Under the pieces are notes generated by a model, which saw nothing but the letters and a program-made list of their open reading frames with translations, made no database searches and was not told the DNA's origin. A stretch of DNA of 64,000 bases from Paenibacillus sp. Soil766 (lineage in GTDB: Bacteria; Bacillota; Bacilli; Paenibacillales; NBRC-103111), in contig NZ_LMSJ01000012.1 in NCBI RefSeq assembly GCF_001428105.1, forward strand, positions 119,970 through 183,969, in the 5' to 3' direction. Position 1 is the first letter of the stretch. Each line of letters opens with the position of its first letter. Below are positions 7,845-16,436 of the stretch, in pieces. A program made the position numbers and the translations under genes.

Positions 7845-8873
7845 ATGAAAACAAAATTACTGTTAACCAAACTAGTGATAACTGTGTGCGTTTGTGTACT
7901 TTTCTCAGGCTGTGAAAGTACTCCTGAACCCAAGCCGACTAACAATGGGAAAGCAGAACGTCAAGAGATGTCGGGAACAGTTGTGGAGCGTAAGGAACCA
8001 GTTCTTGGCTTTTCACAATTAGGTTCAGAAAGTGAATGGCGTATTGCGAATACCTCGTCGATCACGGAATCCGCCAATCAATCCGATATTCAATTAATCC
8101 TTCAAAATGCGGACCAATCGCAAGAAAAGCAAATTGAGGCCATTCGTGAATTTGTTAGACAGAAGGTGGATGTCATTGCGATTGCACCTGTTGTGGAAAC
8201 GGGATGGGAGCCCATTCTAAGGGATGTTAAGCAGGCTGGGATTCCCGTTATCATTGTAGATCGCTTCGTAGCTATCTCGGATCCGTCTCTCTATGTGACT
8301 CATATTGGATCTGATTTCTATGAAGAGGGGCGTAAAGCTGGCAAATATTTATTAGACAAATTCGGCAAAACAGATAAGCCCATCGGCATGGTGGAATTAA
8401 AAGGGACAGAGGGTTCAACGCCATCCATTGCGCGTGGTAAAGGGTTTCGTGATGTTATTTCAGATCGAGCGCCTTTTCAATTCCTCGATAGTGCTTATGC
8501 CGATTTTACGTTAACCAAAGGTAAAGAAGTGATGAAAAGGTTCCTGAAAGAGAGAGGAAGGGATATTCGGGTTTTATATTCACATAATGATGACATGACA
8601 TTAGGGGCGTTAGAAGCAATTGAAGAGTATGGCCTAATTCCAGGTCAAGATATTGTTGTCATCACCGTAGATGGCACGCGAAAAGCACTGGAGAAGCTGA
8701 ATGAGGGCAAGATCAATTTGGTGGTCGAATGCAACCCGCTGCTGGGTCCTAATCTCATTCAAGCGGCCAAAGAAATTTCGAAAGGAAGCTCGCTGCCGAA
8801 ACGGATCGTGACGCCTGAGAATGTGTTTACACAGGTAACTGCAGCAAGTGAGCTTGCGACGAGAAGTTATTAG
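7845..8873 (+). CDS. Second YtfQ-like sugar-binding lipoprotein, without its own permease
   Basis: 342 residues with lipobox FSGC after a basic, hydrophobic signal peptide. The mature protein aligns end to end with the binding protein at 1297-2334 (LGFSQLGSESEWRIANT, KVDVIAIAPVVETGWEPIL, HNDDMTLGALEAIEEYG, LVVECNPLLGPNLIQAA). ATG 7845 follows AGAAGGG by 11 bases; a GTG at 7833 is the alternative. No transporter parts lie next to it. It may feed the same CUT2 transporter with a different ligand range, or act as a ligand sensor for a chemoreceptor (remnant just upstream) or kinase. In Geobacillus the binding protein AraP works this way with AraS/AraT. The sensing role is inference. Confidence 0.87.
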   Translation: MKTKLLLTKLVITVCVCVLFSGCESTPEPKPTNNGKAERQEMSGTVVERKEPVLGFSQLGSESEWRIANTSSITESANQSDIQLILQNADQSQEKQIEAIREFVRQKVDVIAIAPVVETGWEPILRDVKQAGIPVIIVDRFVAISDPSLYVTHIGSDFYEEGRKAGKYLLDKFGKTDKPIGMVELKGTEGSTPSIARGKGFRDVISDRAPFQFLDSAYADFTLTKGKEVMKRFLKERGRDIRVLYSHNDDMTLGALEAIEEYGLIPGQDIVVITVDGTRKALEKLNEGKINLVVECNPLLGPNLIQAAKEISKGSSLPKRIVTPENVFTQVTAASELATRSY

Positions 8874-9032
8874 GCGAATAGCAACAGCGGTCTAAAGGAT
8901 GCAACTTGGAGCTCATTCCAATCTAACAACTTTCCAACCCGATATATCAGACATTTCAACTATGAGTTGAAGCTTGATCCGATTAGCACGGACATGGAAA
9001 AGCAGGATGCGACATTTAAAATTGTGAATTAA
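8874..9032 (+). pseudogene. Remnant of an AbfB/CBM42-like arabinofuranose-binding domain
   Basis: Directly after the TAG stop of the binding-protein gene, and in the same frame, the sequence stays open for 52 codons. It reads SGLKDATWSSFQSNNFPTR, then YIRHFNYELKLDP, DATFKIV and a TAA. This resembles the AbfB (CBM42) domain found at the C-terminus of arabinofuranosidases, which has the same SFQSxNFPxRYIRH motif. There is no start codon, ribosome site or catalytic module, so this is the tail of a lost gene. It supports an arabinan/arabinose role for the locus. Confidence 0.65.
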
Positions 9033-9057
9033 CAAACTGGATGGAAATATGTCTAGC

Positions 9058-9080
9058 AGGCTCCTTCGGGAGCCTTTTTC
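9058..9080 (+). terminator. Rho-independent terminator
   Basis: A 7-bp perfect stem AGGCTCC/GGAGCCT closes on a stable TTCG tetraloop and is followed by five T. It ends transcription of the second binding-protein gene and separates it from the convergent araR gene. Confidence 0.92.
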
Positions 9081-9133
9081 TCATAAGCAATAACTTAATA
9101 TATGCCACGTTCAACTTATCGCAACATGGAATC

Positions 9134-10228
9134 TCAGCTAGGTTTAACTTGGATCTCTTTTACAGTCTCACCCTCAATTAATACAGGTTGGTAATAGGTT
9201 GAGGTGGGCAAGTCTTTTTTGCCTTGCAAATTTTTAATAACCCAGTCCGCTGCGTCGCGTCCCATTTGTTCTTGGGGGTGTGTCAGCGTCGTTAGTTTGA
9301 TATTTGCGTTTTTGGCGATATATGAATTGTCCTGTCCAATGACGGATAGCTCATCTGGAATGGAGATCTCCAGCCTTCTGCAGACATGTACAACTTCCAA
9401 CCCGACCTCGTCGTTGTAACACACAAGCGCAGTCAGTCCATCCCGATTGTCATTCAGAAACCCCTCCAAGTTGGCGGACAGAAGTGATTTCGTCGCCGTA
9501 TCGAAAGAAAGCACATGCTCGGAGTGGAACCTTAATTTGGCTTCCCCAAGTGCCTTGATATATCCCTTCATTCTGTACTTCCCTTGTAAATCATCCATTT
9601 TCGCGATAATGCCAATCTGCGTATGTCCTTTGGCAATCAGTTCCTTGGTTGCGAGGTAGCTAGACTGCACATCATCCAGGCAGAAAAAAGGAACTTCTAA
9701 CTCTTCATAATAGGCATTGATCATGGCGAACGGAACCTCTTGCTCCCTAAATGCCAAGTAGTAAGCGATATTGGGGTTGTATTCATTGCTTCTGGTAGGC
9801 TCAATAATTAGTCCATCCACGCCGTAGGAAAGCATCATTTCCAATGCCTTTTTTTCCTGAGCGATATCATTATTTGTGCTGGCTAAGAGCAATGAATAGT
9901 TATCTTCATTTAATCGGCTTTCAATGCCGCGGATGATGGAGGGGAAGATGTAATCCGAAATATAGGTCGTGATGACGCCGATCGTTTTTTTCGTTTCTCT
10001 CCCTGATCGAGATCGGTACTGGCTGCTAACGTATGTGCCTGATCCCCTCTCGCTTCTCAGGAACCCCTCGTTCGATAACTCCAGAATAGCTTTTCGAACC
10101 GTCTGCCGGCTAACGTTGTAGCTGTCCTGCAAAGCGGATTCCGAAGGAATTTGCTCACTAGCTTTGTATGTTCCCGATAAGATATTACTTTTTATATCAT
10201 CAATGATTACTTGATACTTTGGCTTCAC
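9134..10228 (-). CDS. araR: AraR, arabinose-responsive transcriptional repressor (GntR/LacI hybrid)
   Basis: 364 residues. The N-terminus is a GntR-type winged helix (YQVIIDDIKSNILSG, SVSRQTVRKAILELSNEGFL-like with YNVSRQTVRKAI). It is joined to a LacI/PBP1-type effector-binding domain (TIGVITTYISDYIFPSIIRGI, ALVCYNDEVGLEVVHVC). This chimeric layout is specific to AraR of Gram-positive bacteria, where L-arabinose releases the repressor from DNA. GTG 10228 is chosen because the protein then starts MKPKYQVIIDDIKS like known AraR proteins, with AAGGAAAG upstream. The longer in-frame extension to 10375 would run across the operator. It is divergent from the araBDA operon, and two operators lie between them. 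Confidence 0.93.
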   Translation of the reverse strand: MKPKYQVIIDDIKSNILSGTYKASEQIPSESALQDSYNVSRQTVRKAILELSNEGFLRSERGSGTYVSSQYRSRSGRETKKTIGVITTYISDYIFPSIIRGIESRLNEDNYSLLLASTNNDIAQEKKALEMMLSYGVDGLIIEPTRSNEYNPNIAYYLAFREQEVPFAMINAYYEELEVPFFCLDDVQSSYLATKELIAKGHTQIGIIAKMDDLQGKYRMKGYIKALGEAKLRFHSEHVLSFDTATKSLLSANLEGFLNDNRDGLTALVCYNDEVGLEVVHVCRRLEISIPDELSVIGQDNSYIAKNANIKLTTLTHPQEQMGRDAADWVIKNLQGKKDLPTSTYYQPVLIEGETVKEIQVKPS

Positions 10229-10261
10229 GCAATCCACTTCTTTCCTTGTTGTAAGTAAAGT

Positions 10262-10271
10262 TGTACGTACA
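10262..10271. promoter_or_regulatory. AraR operator 1 (araR side)
   Basis: TGTACGTACA, a perfect palindrome identical to the core of the B. subtilis AraR box (ATTTGTACGTACAAAT). It lies immediately downstream of the predicted araR -10 element, so it probably gives autoregulation. It is 203 bases from operator 2, which would allow DNA looping between AraR dimers. Confidence 0.9.
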
Positions 10272-10272
10272 C

Positions 10273-10300
10273 ATTTTAGCATGAATTGTTTGGAATGCAA
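10273..10300 (-). promoter_or_regulatory. araR: Predicted araR promoter
   Basis: Reading the minus strand, TTGCAT (10300-10295) and TAAAAT (10278-10273) are separated by 16 bases, fitting a SigA promoter. The AraR box follows directly at 10271-10262 and the GTG start is 45 bases downstream of the -10. Confidence 0.65.
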
Positions 10301-10456
10301 ATGCAGACGATGCAAAAGATGATTGCAGCGCCTTTCTTTATTTTTATAGCGTAAAATCAATGGTACAAGTTGCATGCGTGTTCTATTTAGAAAGGCATTA
10401 GATGTGCTGACTGGAGAATGTATGGTAACTAATGTAGGTATAACTATTTGATTATA

Positions 10457-10485
10457 TTGACAAATGTACGTACAGAAAATATACT
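10457..10485 (+). promoter_or_regulatory. araB: araBDA promoter
   Basis: Perfect -35 TTGACA (10457-10462), a 17-base spacer and a -10 TATACT (10480-10485). The AraR box occupies the spacer, so bound repressor would block RNA polymerase directly. A near-consensus promoter of this strength needs tight repression. The leader to the kinase start is about 125 bases. Confidence 0.9.
10465..10474. promoter_or_regulatory. AraR operator 2 (araB promoter spacer)
   Basis: TGTACGTACA, the same palindrome as operator 1, embedded in AAATGTACGTACAGAA. It lies between the -35 and -10 of the araB promoter. Confidence 0.92.
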
Positions 10486-10615
10486 GAGGTTGATAGTACA
10501 GGATTTTCCGGTTGTCTCATCTCGTCGATGACCGGTTCGATTGGAAGCAGCTTTTATACGAGAATCGAAGTCGTTTGGGTGTATCACCGCGAATAGAGAG
10601 GGGATTTATGTGATT

Positions 10616-12232
10616 ATGAATCATGTAGACTTGAAAGAAGCGATAACCAAGGGAGAAACTTCGCTGGGTATCGAATTAGGATCTACGCGGATCAAAGCGG
10701 TGCTGATCGATCGTCAATTCGAGACCATCGCATCGGGAAGTTATGAGTGGGAAAATCTGTTGAAAGACGGATATTGGACATACAACCAGGAGGATATTAT
10801 TACAGGTCTCCAAACCGCGTATCGCGAAATGAAGCAGCAAGTGGAACAGAATTACGGAGTCACCCTCCAGACTGTGGGTTCGATCGGATTTTCCGCTATG
10901 ATGCACGGATATATGGCATTCGACAGCAAGGGTGAGCTGCTGGTGCCGTTTCGGACTTGGCGCAACGCAACTACCGGCGCTGCTGCAAGGGAACTAACGG
11001 ACTTATTCCAATTCAATATTCCTGAGCGTTGGAGCATCGCCCATTTGTACCAAGCGATATTAAACCAAGAGGAGCATGTGCCTCGCATTGATTTCGTGAC
11101 GACGCTGGCTGGTTACATTCACTGGCTGCTGACTGGCAATAAAGTCATTGGAATCGGAGATGCCTCCGGCATTTTCCCCATTGATGAAGCAACCCATAAC
11201 TACCATCCATCCATGGTTAAGCAATTCGATGAACGAAACGCAGCCAAAGGCTTTCCGTGGAAGCTTGAGGATCTTCTTCCTAAAGTATGTCTATCCGGCG
11301 AGCAAGCCGGTGAACTAACAGAGGCGGGAGCCAAGCTTCTTGACCCAGCCCGTGATCTGCAGCCAGGCATTCCACTATGTCCTCCGGAAGGCGATGCCGG
11401 GACAGGTATGGTGGCGACGAATAGCGTGAAGAAGCGTACGGGCAACATCTCCGTAGGAACTTCCGTGTTTGCGATGATTGTACTAGAGAGGGAACTAGCC
11501 AAGGTTTACCCGGAAATCGACATGGTGACGACGCCGGATGGCAGCCCGGTCGGCATGGTGCATGCCAACAACTGCTCCAGCGATCTCAACGCCTGGGTAG
11601 GAATGTTCCGTGAGTTCTCCGAAGCCATGGGATTCAATGTGGATTCCGGGAAATTGTTCAGCGTGCTGCTCAACAAGGCGCTCGAAGCCGACCCGGATGG
11701 CGGCGGTTTGCTTAGCTACGGCTATCTCTCGGGCGAAAATATTACGGGCATCGATAAAGGCAGGCCGTTGTTCGTTCGTTCGCCGGAAAGCAACTTCAAT
11801 TTGGCGAATTTCATGCGTACACATCTATTCGCGGCTTTCGGAGCCCTCAAGCTCGGAATGGATATTTTGACGGAAAACGAACAAGTAGCCATCGACAGTA
11901 TTTTGGCTCATGGCGGCCTCTTCAAGACCCCTTTCGTCGGACAAAAAGTCTTAGCTGCTGCGCTGAATGTACCGATCTCGGTTATGTCCACGGCTGGTGA
12001 AGGCGGGGCATGGGGCATGGCGCTTCTGGCCTCTTACCTGATTAACAAGGATCAGGATGAAAGCTTGGAGAGCTTCCTCGAAGAGAAAGTATTCAAAGAT
12101 GTCGAAGGACAGGAAATTACTCCGGATGCGAAGGATGTTAGCGGGTTCGAAGCATTCATCCAACGCTACCGGGCAGGGCTGGCCATCGAACAGGCCGCTG
12201 TAGACCATCTGGTAGAGAACGGGAGGAACTAA
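10616..12232 (+). CDS. araB: FGGY-family kinase, probable L-ribulokinase (AraB role)
   Basis: 538 residues. FGGY carbohydrate kinase with the N-terminal nucleotide-fold motif [17 protein letters not shown] and the C-terminal ATP-site region [21 protein letters not shown] followed by [15 protein letters not shown]. First gene of the operon with L-ribulose-5-phosphate epimerase and L-arabinose isomerase, so it should phosphorylate L-ribulose. The sequence is not the classic B. subtilis/E. coli AraB type and looks more like a distinct xylulokinase-like branch used for this step in other bacteria, so the role rests on context. ATG 10616 follows GAGAGGGGA by about 12 bases; a GTG at 10610 is closer and could be used instead. 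It is preceded by the AraR-controlled promoter. Confidence 0.85.
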   Translation: MNHVDLKEAITKGETSLGIELGSTRIKAVLIDRQFETIASGSYEWENLLKDGYWTYNQEDIITGLQTAYREMKQQVEQNYGVTLQTVGSIGFSAMMHGYMAFDSKGELLVPFRTWRNATTGAAARELTDLFQFNIPERWSIAHLYQAILNQEEHVPRIDFVTTLAGYIHWLLTGNKVIGIGDASGIFPIDEATHNYHPSMVKQFDERNAAKGFPWKLEDLLPKVCLSGEQAGELTEAGAKLLDPARDLQPGIPLCPPEGDAGTGMVATNSVKKRTGNISVGTSVFAMIVLERELAKVYPEIDMVTTPDGSPVGMVHANNCSSDLNAWVGMFREFSEAMGFNVDSGKLFSVLLNKALEADPDGGGLLSYGYLSGENITGIDKGRPLFVRSPESNFNLANFMRTHLFAAFGALKLGMDILTENEQVAIDSILAHGGLFKTPFVGQKVLAAALNVPISVMSTAGEGGAWGMALLASYLINKDQDESLESFLEEKVFKDVEGQEITPDAKDVSGFEAFIQRYRAGLAIEQAAVDHLVENGRN

Positions 12233-12234
12233 CG

Positions 12235-12930
12235 TTGTTAGAACAGCTGAAAGAAGAAGTATATCAAGCGAATCTGGACTTGCCGAAGCACGGACTCGTG
12301 AAATTCACTTGGGGTAATGCGAGCGCCGTCGATCGGGAAAGCGGTCTGTTCGTCATTAAACCCAGCGGAGTCAGCTACGATAAGATGAAGCCGAGCGACA
12401 TGGTCGTTGTGGATCTCGACGGCCGTGTGGTCGAAGGAGAGCTTAGACCTTCCTCGGATACCGCGACTCACGCCGTCTTGTACAAACATTATCCGCAAAT
12501 CGGCGGCATCGTCCATACCCACTCTACTTGGGCAACGATCTGGGCACAAGCAGGACTGGATGTACCGGTCATGGGTACGACGCATGCGGACACCTTCTAC
12601 GGCACCGTCCCTTGTGCGCGCTTTTTGACCCAAGAAGAGGTTGACCGTGGTTATGAAGCCGAGACGGGTCACGTCATCATCGAGACATTCGAGAAGCTCG
12701 GACTGGATGTTATGGCAATTCCGGCCGTCCTGCTCCAAGGACATGCGCCGTTCACTTGGGGGAAAGATGTGAAGTCAGCAGTTGTGAACAGCGTCGTGCT
12801 GGAGGAAGTGTGCAAAATGAATTTGTACGCGCGACAACTAAATAACTTTGCCAAAGAACTGCCGCAAGGCATTCTGGATAAGCACTATCTCCGGAAACAT
12901 GGGAAAGATGCCTACTACGGGCAGAAGTAA
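12235..12930 (+). CDS. araD: AraD, L-ribulose-5-phosphate 4-epimerase
   Basis: 231 residues, the full usual length. Class II aldolase/AraD fold: the zinc ligands are seen in VHTHSTWATIW and in a later His (LLQGHAPFTWG), and the substrate loop GNASAVDRESG lies near the N-terminus. It converts L-ribulose 5-phosphate to D-xylulose 5-phosphate, which enters the pentose phosphate pathway. The start is TTG at 12235, since GGGAGG lies eight bases ahead and there is no suitable ATG. It begins 2 bases after the kinase stop, so the genes are tightly coupled. Confidence 0.94.
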   Translation: MLEQLKEEVYQANLDLPKHGLVKFTWGNASAVDRESGLFVIKPSGVSYDKMKPSDMVVVDLDGRVVEGELRPSSDTATHAVLYKHYPQIGGIVHTHSTWATIWAQAGLDVPVMGTTHADTFYGTVPCARFLTQEEVDRGYEAETGHVIIETFEKLGLDVMAIPAVLLQGHAPFTWGKDVKSAVVNSVVLEEVCKMNLYARQLNNFAKELPQGILDKHYLRKHGKDAYYGQK

Positions 12931-12979
12931 TGGTATTAGGCATTATTCATTATAAAATTGAGAAAAGAGGATGATCAGG

Positions 12980-14404
12980 ATGTCAGCAACAGCTCCTAAA
13001 CAGTTTTGGTTTGTCGTAGGTTCGCAGCATTTGTACGGGGAAGAAGCTCTGGCTGAAGTTAAAGCTCATGCACAGACGATGACGGATGCATTGAATAATA
13101 GCGGTGTGCTACCTTATCCGCTTGTCTTGCAGGACCTGGCTATCAGTGCGGATAAAATTACAAACATCATGAAAGAGGTCAACTATCGCGACGAAGTGGC
13201 GGGTGTCATTACGTGGATGCATACATTCTCACCTGCGAAAATGTGGATTCGCGGTACGAAATTGCTGCAGAAGCCGCTACTTCATTTGGCAACCCAGTTT
13301 AATGAAAGCATTCCTTGGGCCACGATCGACATGGACTTCATGAACCTGAACCAGGCCGCGCATGGCGACCGCGAATACGGCTTCATCAATGCCCGTCTGA
13401 AGAAACAAAATAAAATCATAGTAGGCTACTGGGAACGTGCGGAAGTGAAGCAGCAGATTGCGGATTGGATGGACGTAGCGGTTGCCTATAACGAAAGTTT
13501 CAACATCAAAGTCGCCCGTTTTGGCGACAACATGCGCAACGTTGGTGTAACGGACGGGGATAAGGTTGAAGCTCAGATTCAGTTCGGATGGACCGTGGAC
13601 TACTACGGCATCGGCGACCTCGTGCAATACGTGAATGCCGTGACCGAGCAGGAAATTGACGATCTAATGGGCGAATATGCGGAACTCTACGAATTCGATT
13701 ATGGGACGAACAGCAAAGAGTCTTGGGAAGCCAGCGTCAGAGTTCAAGCGAGCTATGAAATCGCTATGAAACGTTTCTTCGATGAGAGAGGTTACAATGC
13801 TTTCACCACGAACTTCGAGGATCTGCATGGGATGAAGCAGTTACCAGGGCTTGCCGTTCAACGTCTGATGGCGCAAGGATACGGTTTTGCCGGCGAGGGC
13901 GACTGGAAGACGGCCGCAATCGATCGCTTGTTGAAGGTGATGAGCCGTAACCAAAACACGGGCTTTATGGAGGATTACACGTATGAGATGGCGATCGGTC
14001 AGGAATCCATTCTTCAATCCCATATGCTCGAGGTAGATCCAACTTTGGCAAGCAACCAACCGAAAATCATCGTTTCCCCACTCGGGATCGGTGGTAAAGA
14101 AGATCCGGCGCGTCTGGTATTCGACGGTAAAGCTGGCGAAGGTGTCGTCGTATCTATGGCTGATTTCGGTACACATTATAAACTGTTAATCAACGAGATT
14201 TCTGCATTCGAGCCGACCGTTCCAGCTCCTAATCTTCCCGTGGCTCGAGTTCTATGGAACGTGAAGCCGAACTTCCAGGATGGGGTAAAAGCTTGGATCG
14301 AGAATGGTGGAGGCCACCATACTGTCGTTTCCTTGAACCTGACGACAGACCAAATCGTGACCTACGCGAAGCTGGTTAACTTAGAATACGTCGTCATTAA
14401 GTAA
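12980..14404 (+). CDS. araA: AraA, L-arabinose isomerase
   Basis: 474 residues, normal for the family. It opens with KQFWFVVGSQHLYG and carries the metal and catalytic regions TTNFEDLHGMKQLPGLAVQRLMAQGYGFAGEGDWK (in pieces: NFEDLHG, GEGDWK), SHMLEVDPTLA and GGGHHTVVS. It interconverts L-arabinose and L-ribulose in the cytoplasm using Mn2+. ATG 12980 has GAGG nine bases upstream; the ATG at 12971 would leave no room for a ribosome site. Last gene of the araBDA operon, followed by a strong terminator. Confidence 0.95.
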   Translation: MSATAPKQFWFVVGSQHLYGEEALAEVKAHAQTMTDALNNSGVLPYPLVLQDLAISADKITNIMKEVNYRDEVAGVITWMHTFSPAKMWIRGTKLLQKPLLHLATQFNESIPWATIDMDFMNLNQAAHGDREYGFINARLKKQNKIIVGYWERAEVKQQIADWMDVAVAYNESFNIKVARFGDNMRNVGVTDGDKVEAQIQFGWTVDYYGIGDLVQYVNAVTEQEIDDLMGEYAELYEFDYGTNSKESWEASVRVQASYEIAMKRFFDERGYNAFTTNFEDLHGMKQLPGLAVQRLMAQGYGFAGEGDWKTAAIDRLLKVMSRNQNTGFMEDYTYEMAIGQESILQSHMLEVDPTLASNQPKIIVSPLGIGGKEDPARLVFDGKAGEGVVVSMADFGTHYKLLINEISAFEPTVPAPNLPVARVLWNVKPNFQDGVKAWIENGGGHHTVVSLNLTTDQIVTYAKLVNLEYVVIK

Positions 14405-14504
14405 TTCATAATTAAGGCAAGAAGTAGGCACACCTGATGGCGTATCCCGTACGAAAAGGAATAGCTGGTCAGGGGCACGTTGCAAACTTCCTTGTGCAAA
14501 ATAT

Positions 14505-14557
14505 AAAAACCGTTTCTTAGGTAAATGGCTGATTCCATTTACCAAGAAATGGTTTTT
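14505..14557 (+). terminator. Rho-independent terminator of araBDA
   Basis: A stem of about 20 pairs: AAAACC-TTTCTT-GGTAAATGG pairs with CCATTTACC-AAGAAA-GGTTTT with two mismatches, and T6 follows. The 100 bases between the araA stop and this hairpin show nothing else I recognise. Confidence 0.93.
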
Positions 14558-14660
14558 TGGTTTTCAACGACGTTAGAGGATTAACGGTATCTCACACGAA
14601 TTGTTTCTTATATGATGAGTTAGCGGCTTTTGGAATAGGAAGTGAAATGAGGGGATACTT

Positions 14661-16436
14661 CTGAAAAGAAAAATAGGAATCCGTTTTAGATTGATGGTTT
14701 TGATGATTTGTTTAACTACATTACCTGTTGTGACTGTAACCTGGCTAGCTAGCAACAATACACGGCATTCCGTGGAACAGGAAATGATTAGTGCCAATAA
14801 CTCACGTATGGAATGGGCTAATCAATATCTGAATGAGCTTATTGAGCAGATGAACATATTATTTTATACCGTTCAGATCAATTCCGAATTAATGGGGAAT
14901 CTTCAACAAGTAGCGAATCCAATTTTAAATGTACAATATCTAACGCAAAAATATGTGGGTGATACCCTAACCTCATTATTACATTCCAATTCCCGTAAAA
15001 TTGATGATTTTACGCTTTATATTCATGAAAACAAACAGGCCTTATCCGTAAGTTATGTCGGCCGTTTAATTTCGTTTATGGATATCCGAACTGGACCATG
15101 GAGCCGAATGCTGGAGACACCGACTAATATTTATTTTAAGCAGGAACCAAATGGGGTTTATGCGTTTCACAGTATGAATCGGTTTGAAGACCGTAAGCTG
15201 TTGGGTGGTCTCTCCGTTAAGATCAACCGCAAGGTTTGGGATGAGGTCGGCAGTATTCTTGGATCTGAGCCGGACAGCTCCATTCTCTTAAGTAACGATG
15301 AAGGGGAATTATTATCAGGGTCTAAGAATGAACAGGCGCTAGGAGATATTCCTAGTCTATTAAAAAGTCTTGCGGTTCCTGATAGTGGTCTTGGTATTCA
15401 CAAAACGAATAAGTATTATTTCTTTATGCAGAAAGTTAGCAATGGTAAATTAACACTGATAAAAGCCATTCCGCTCGAAACGATAAATCGCAGCGCCCAA
15501 GCAACGATTAATGCTGGTATTGTTACTGGAAGCTTATTTGTCGCTGCCTCGATCATTCTCTCTATCCTGTTTTCACTTCGAATTAGTAAGCCGATTATTA
15601 GTCTAGCACGAACCATGAGAAGAGCGGAAATACAAAGCTTTGAATTGAAATCTGTCAAAAACAGTGATGAACTTGGCCTGTTAGAGCATGGCTACAACTC
15701 CATGATGCAACGCATCAAAGAGTTAATTGAAGTAGAATACCAAGGGAAAATAGACATTAAGACTGCGCAACTGAGGACGCTACAAGCTCAAATCAATCCG
15801 CATTTTCTCAACAACACCCTTCATCTAATCGGGGGGATGGCGTTAGAGAAGGATGCGCCTGAGATATATCGAGTTACACGGGTGATCGGAGATTTATTAA
15901 GATATTCAATCAGTACGGGTAGTGATTTGGTTACGTTTAGAGATGAGCTCAAGCATATGCAGAACTATATTTTTATTCAGGAGCAGCGGTTTACTGGGCG
16001 ATGTCAAGTAGTGGTTGAGAAAGATGATTTGCCTTCGGAGAGCCGGCTTCCCAAATTTACACTTCAGCCTATCGTCGAAAATGCATTTGAACATGGACTG
16101 CATAAAAAAGAAGGCAGCTGGCTCGTTGAGGTAAGAATTAAACGAATCCGTAATCAAATTCTAATTGCTGTTCAAGATGATGGCGTAGGTTTAGATGAAG
16201 AGAAGCTTGGACTAATCCGAATTGGATTACGTTCTGGCAATGAAAATAATTCAAAATTCTCTGAAGATGAGCAAAACGGAATAAGAAAAGGTATTGGTTT
16301 GAAAAATGTCGATGCTCGGTTGAAGCTGCATTTTGGCGAACGATATGGTATACGTATTTTTAGCAAGTTTGGGAAGGGAACGATCGTATTATTCGTACTG
16401 CCGGTACTGGAAAAGGAGGAGCATGAAGATGTATAA
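14661..16436 (+). CDS. YesM-type sensor histidine kinase
   Basis: 591 residues from a CTG start. A basic N-terminus (KRKIGIRFRL) precedes the first membrane helix. An extracytoplasmic sensor of about 240 residues, a second helix (AGIVTGSLFVAASIILSILF) and HAMP follow. The kinase core has phosphoacceptor H381 in QINPHFLNNTL, N-box NAFEHGL and G-box GIGLKNVDARL. CTG 14661 has GAGGGGA six bases upstream and gives the typical N-terminus. The next in-frame option, TTG 14691, starts inside the membrane helix, and a TGA at 14643 excludes anything longer. It overlaps the response regulator gene by 8 bases and probably controls the CUT1 transporter downstream. Confidence 0.88.
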   Translation: MKRKIGIRFRLMVLMICLTTLPVVTVTWLASNNTRHSVEQEMISANNSRMEWANQYLNELIEQMNILFYTVQINSELMGNLQQVANPILNVQYLTQKYVGDTLTSLLHSNSRKIDDFTLYIHENKQALSVSYVGRLISFMDIRTGPWSRMLETPTNIYFKQEPNGVYAFHSMNRFEDRKLLGGLSVKINRKVWDEVGSILGSEPDSSILLSNDEGELLSGSKNEQALGDIPSLLKSLAVPDSGLGIHKTNKYYFFMQKVSNGKLTLIKAIPLETINRSAQATINAGIVTGSLFVAASIILSILFSLRISKPIISLARTMRRAEIQSFELKSVKNSDELGLLEHGYNSMMQRIKELIEVEYQGKIDIKTAQLRTLQAQINPHFLNNTLHLIGGMALEKDAPEIYRVTRVIGDLLRYSISTGSDLVTFRDELKHMQNYIFIQEQRFTGRCQVVVEKDDLPSESRLPKFTLQPIVENAFEHGLHKKEGSWLVEVRIKRIRNQILIAVQDDGVGLDEEKLGLIRIGLRSGNENNSKFSEDEQNGIRKGIGLKNVDARLKLHFGERYGIRIFSKFGKGTIVLFVLPVLEKEEHEDV

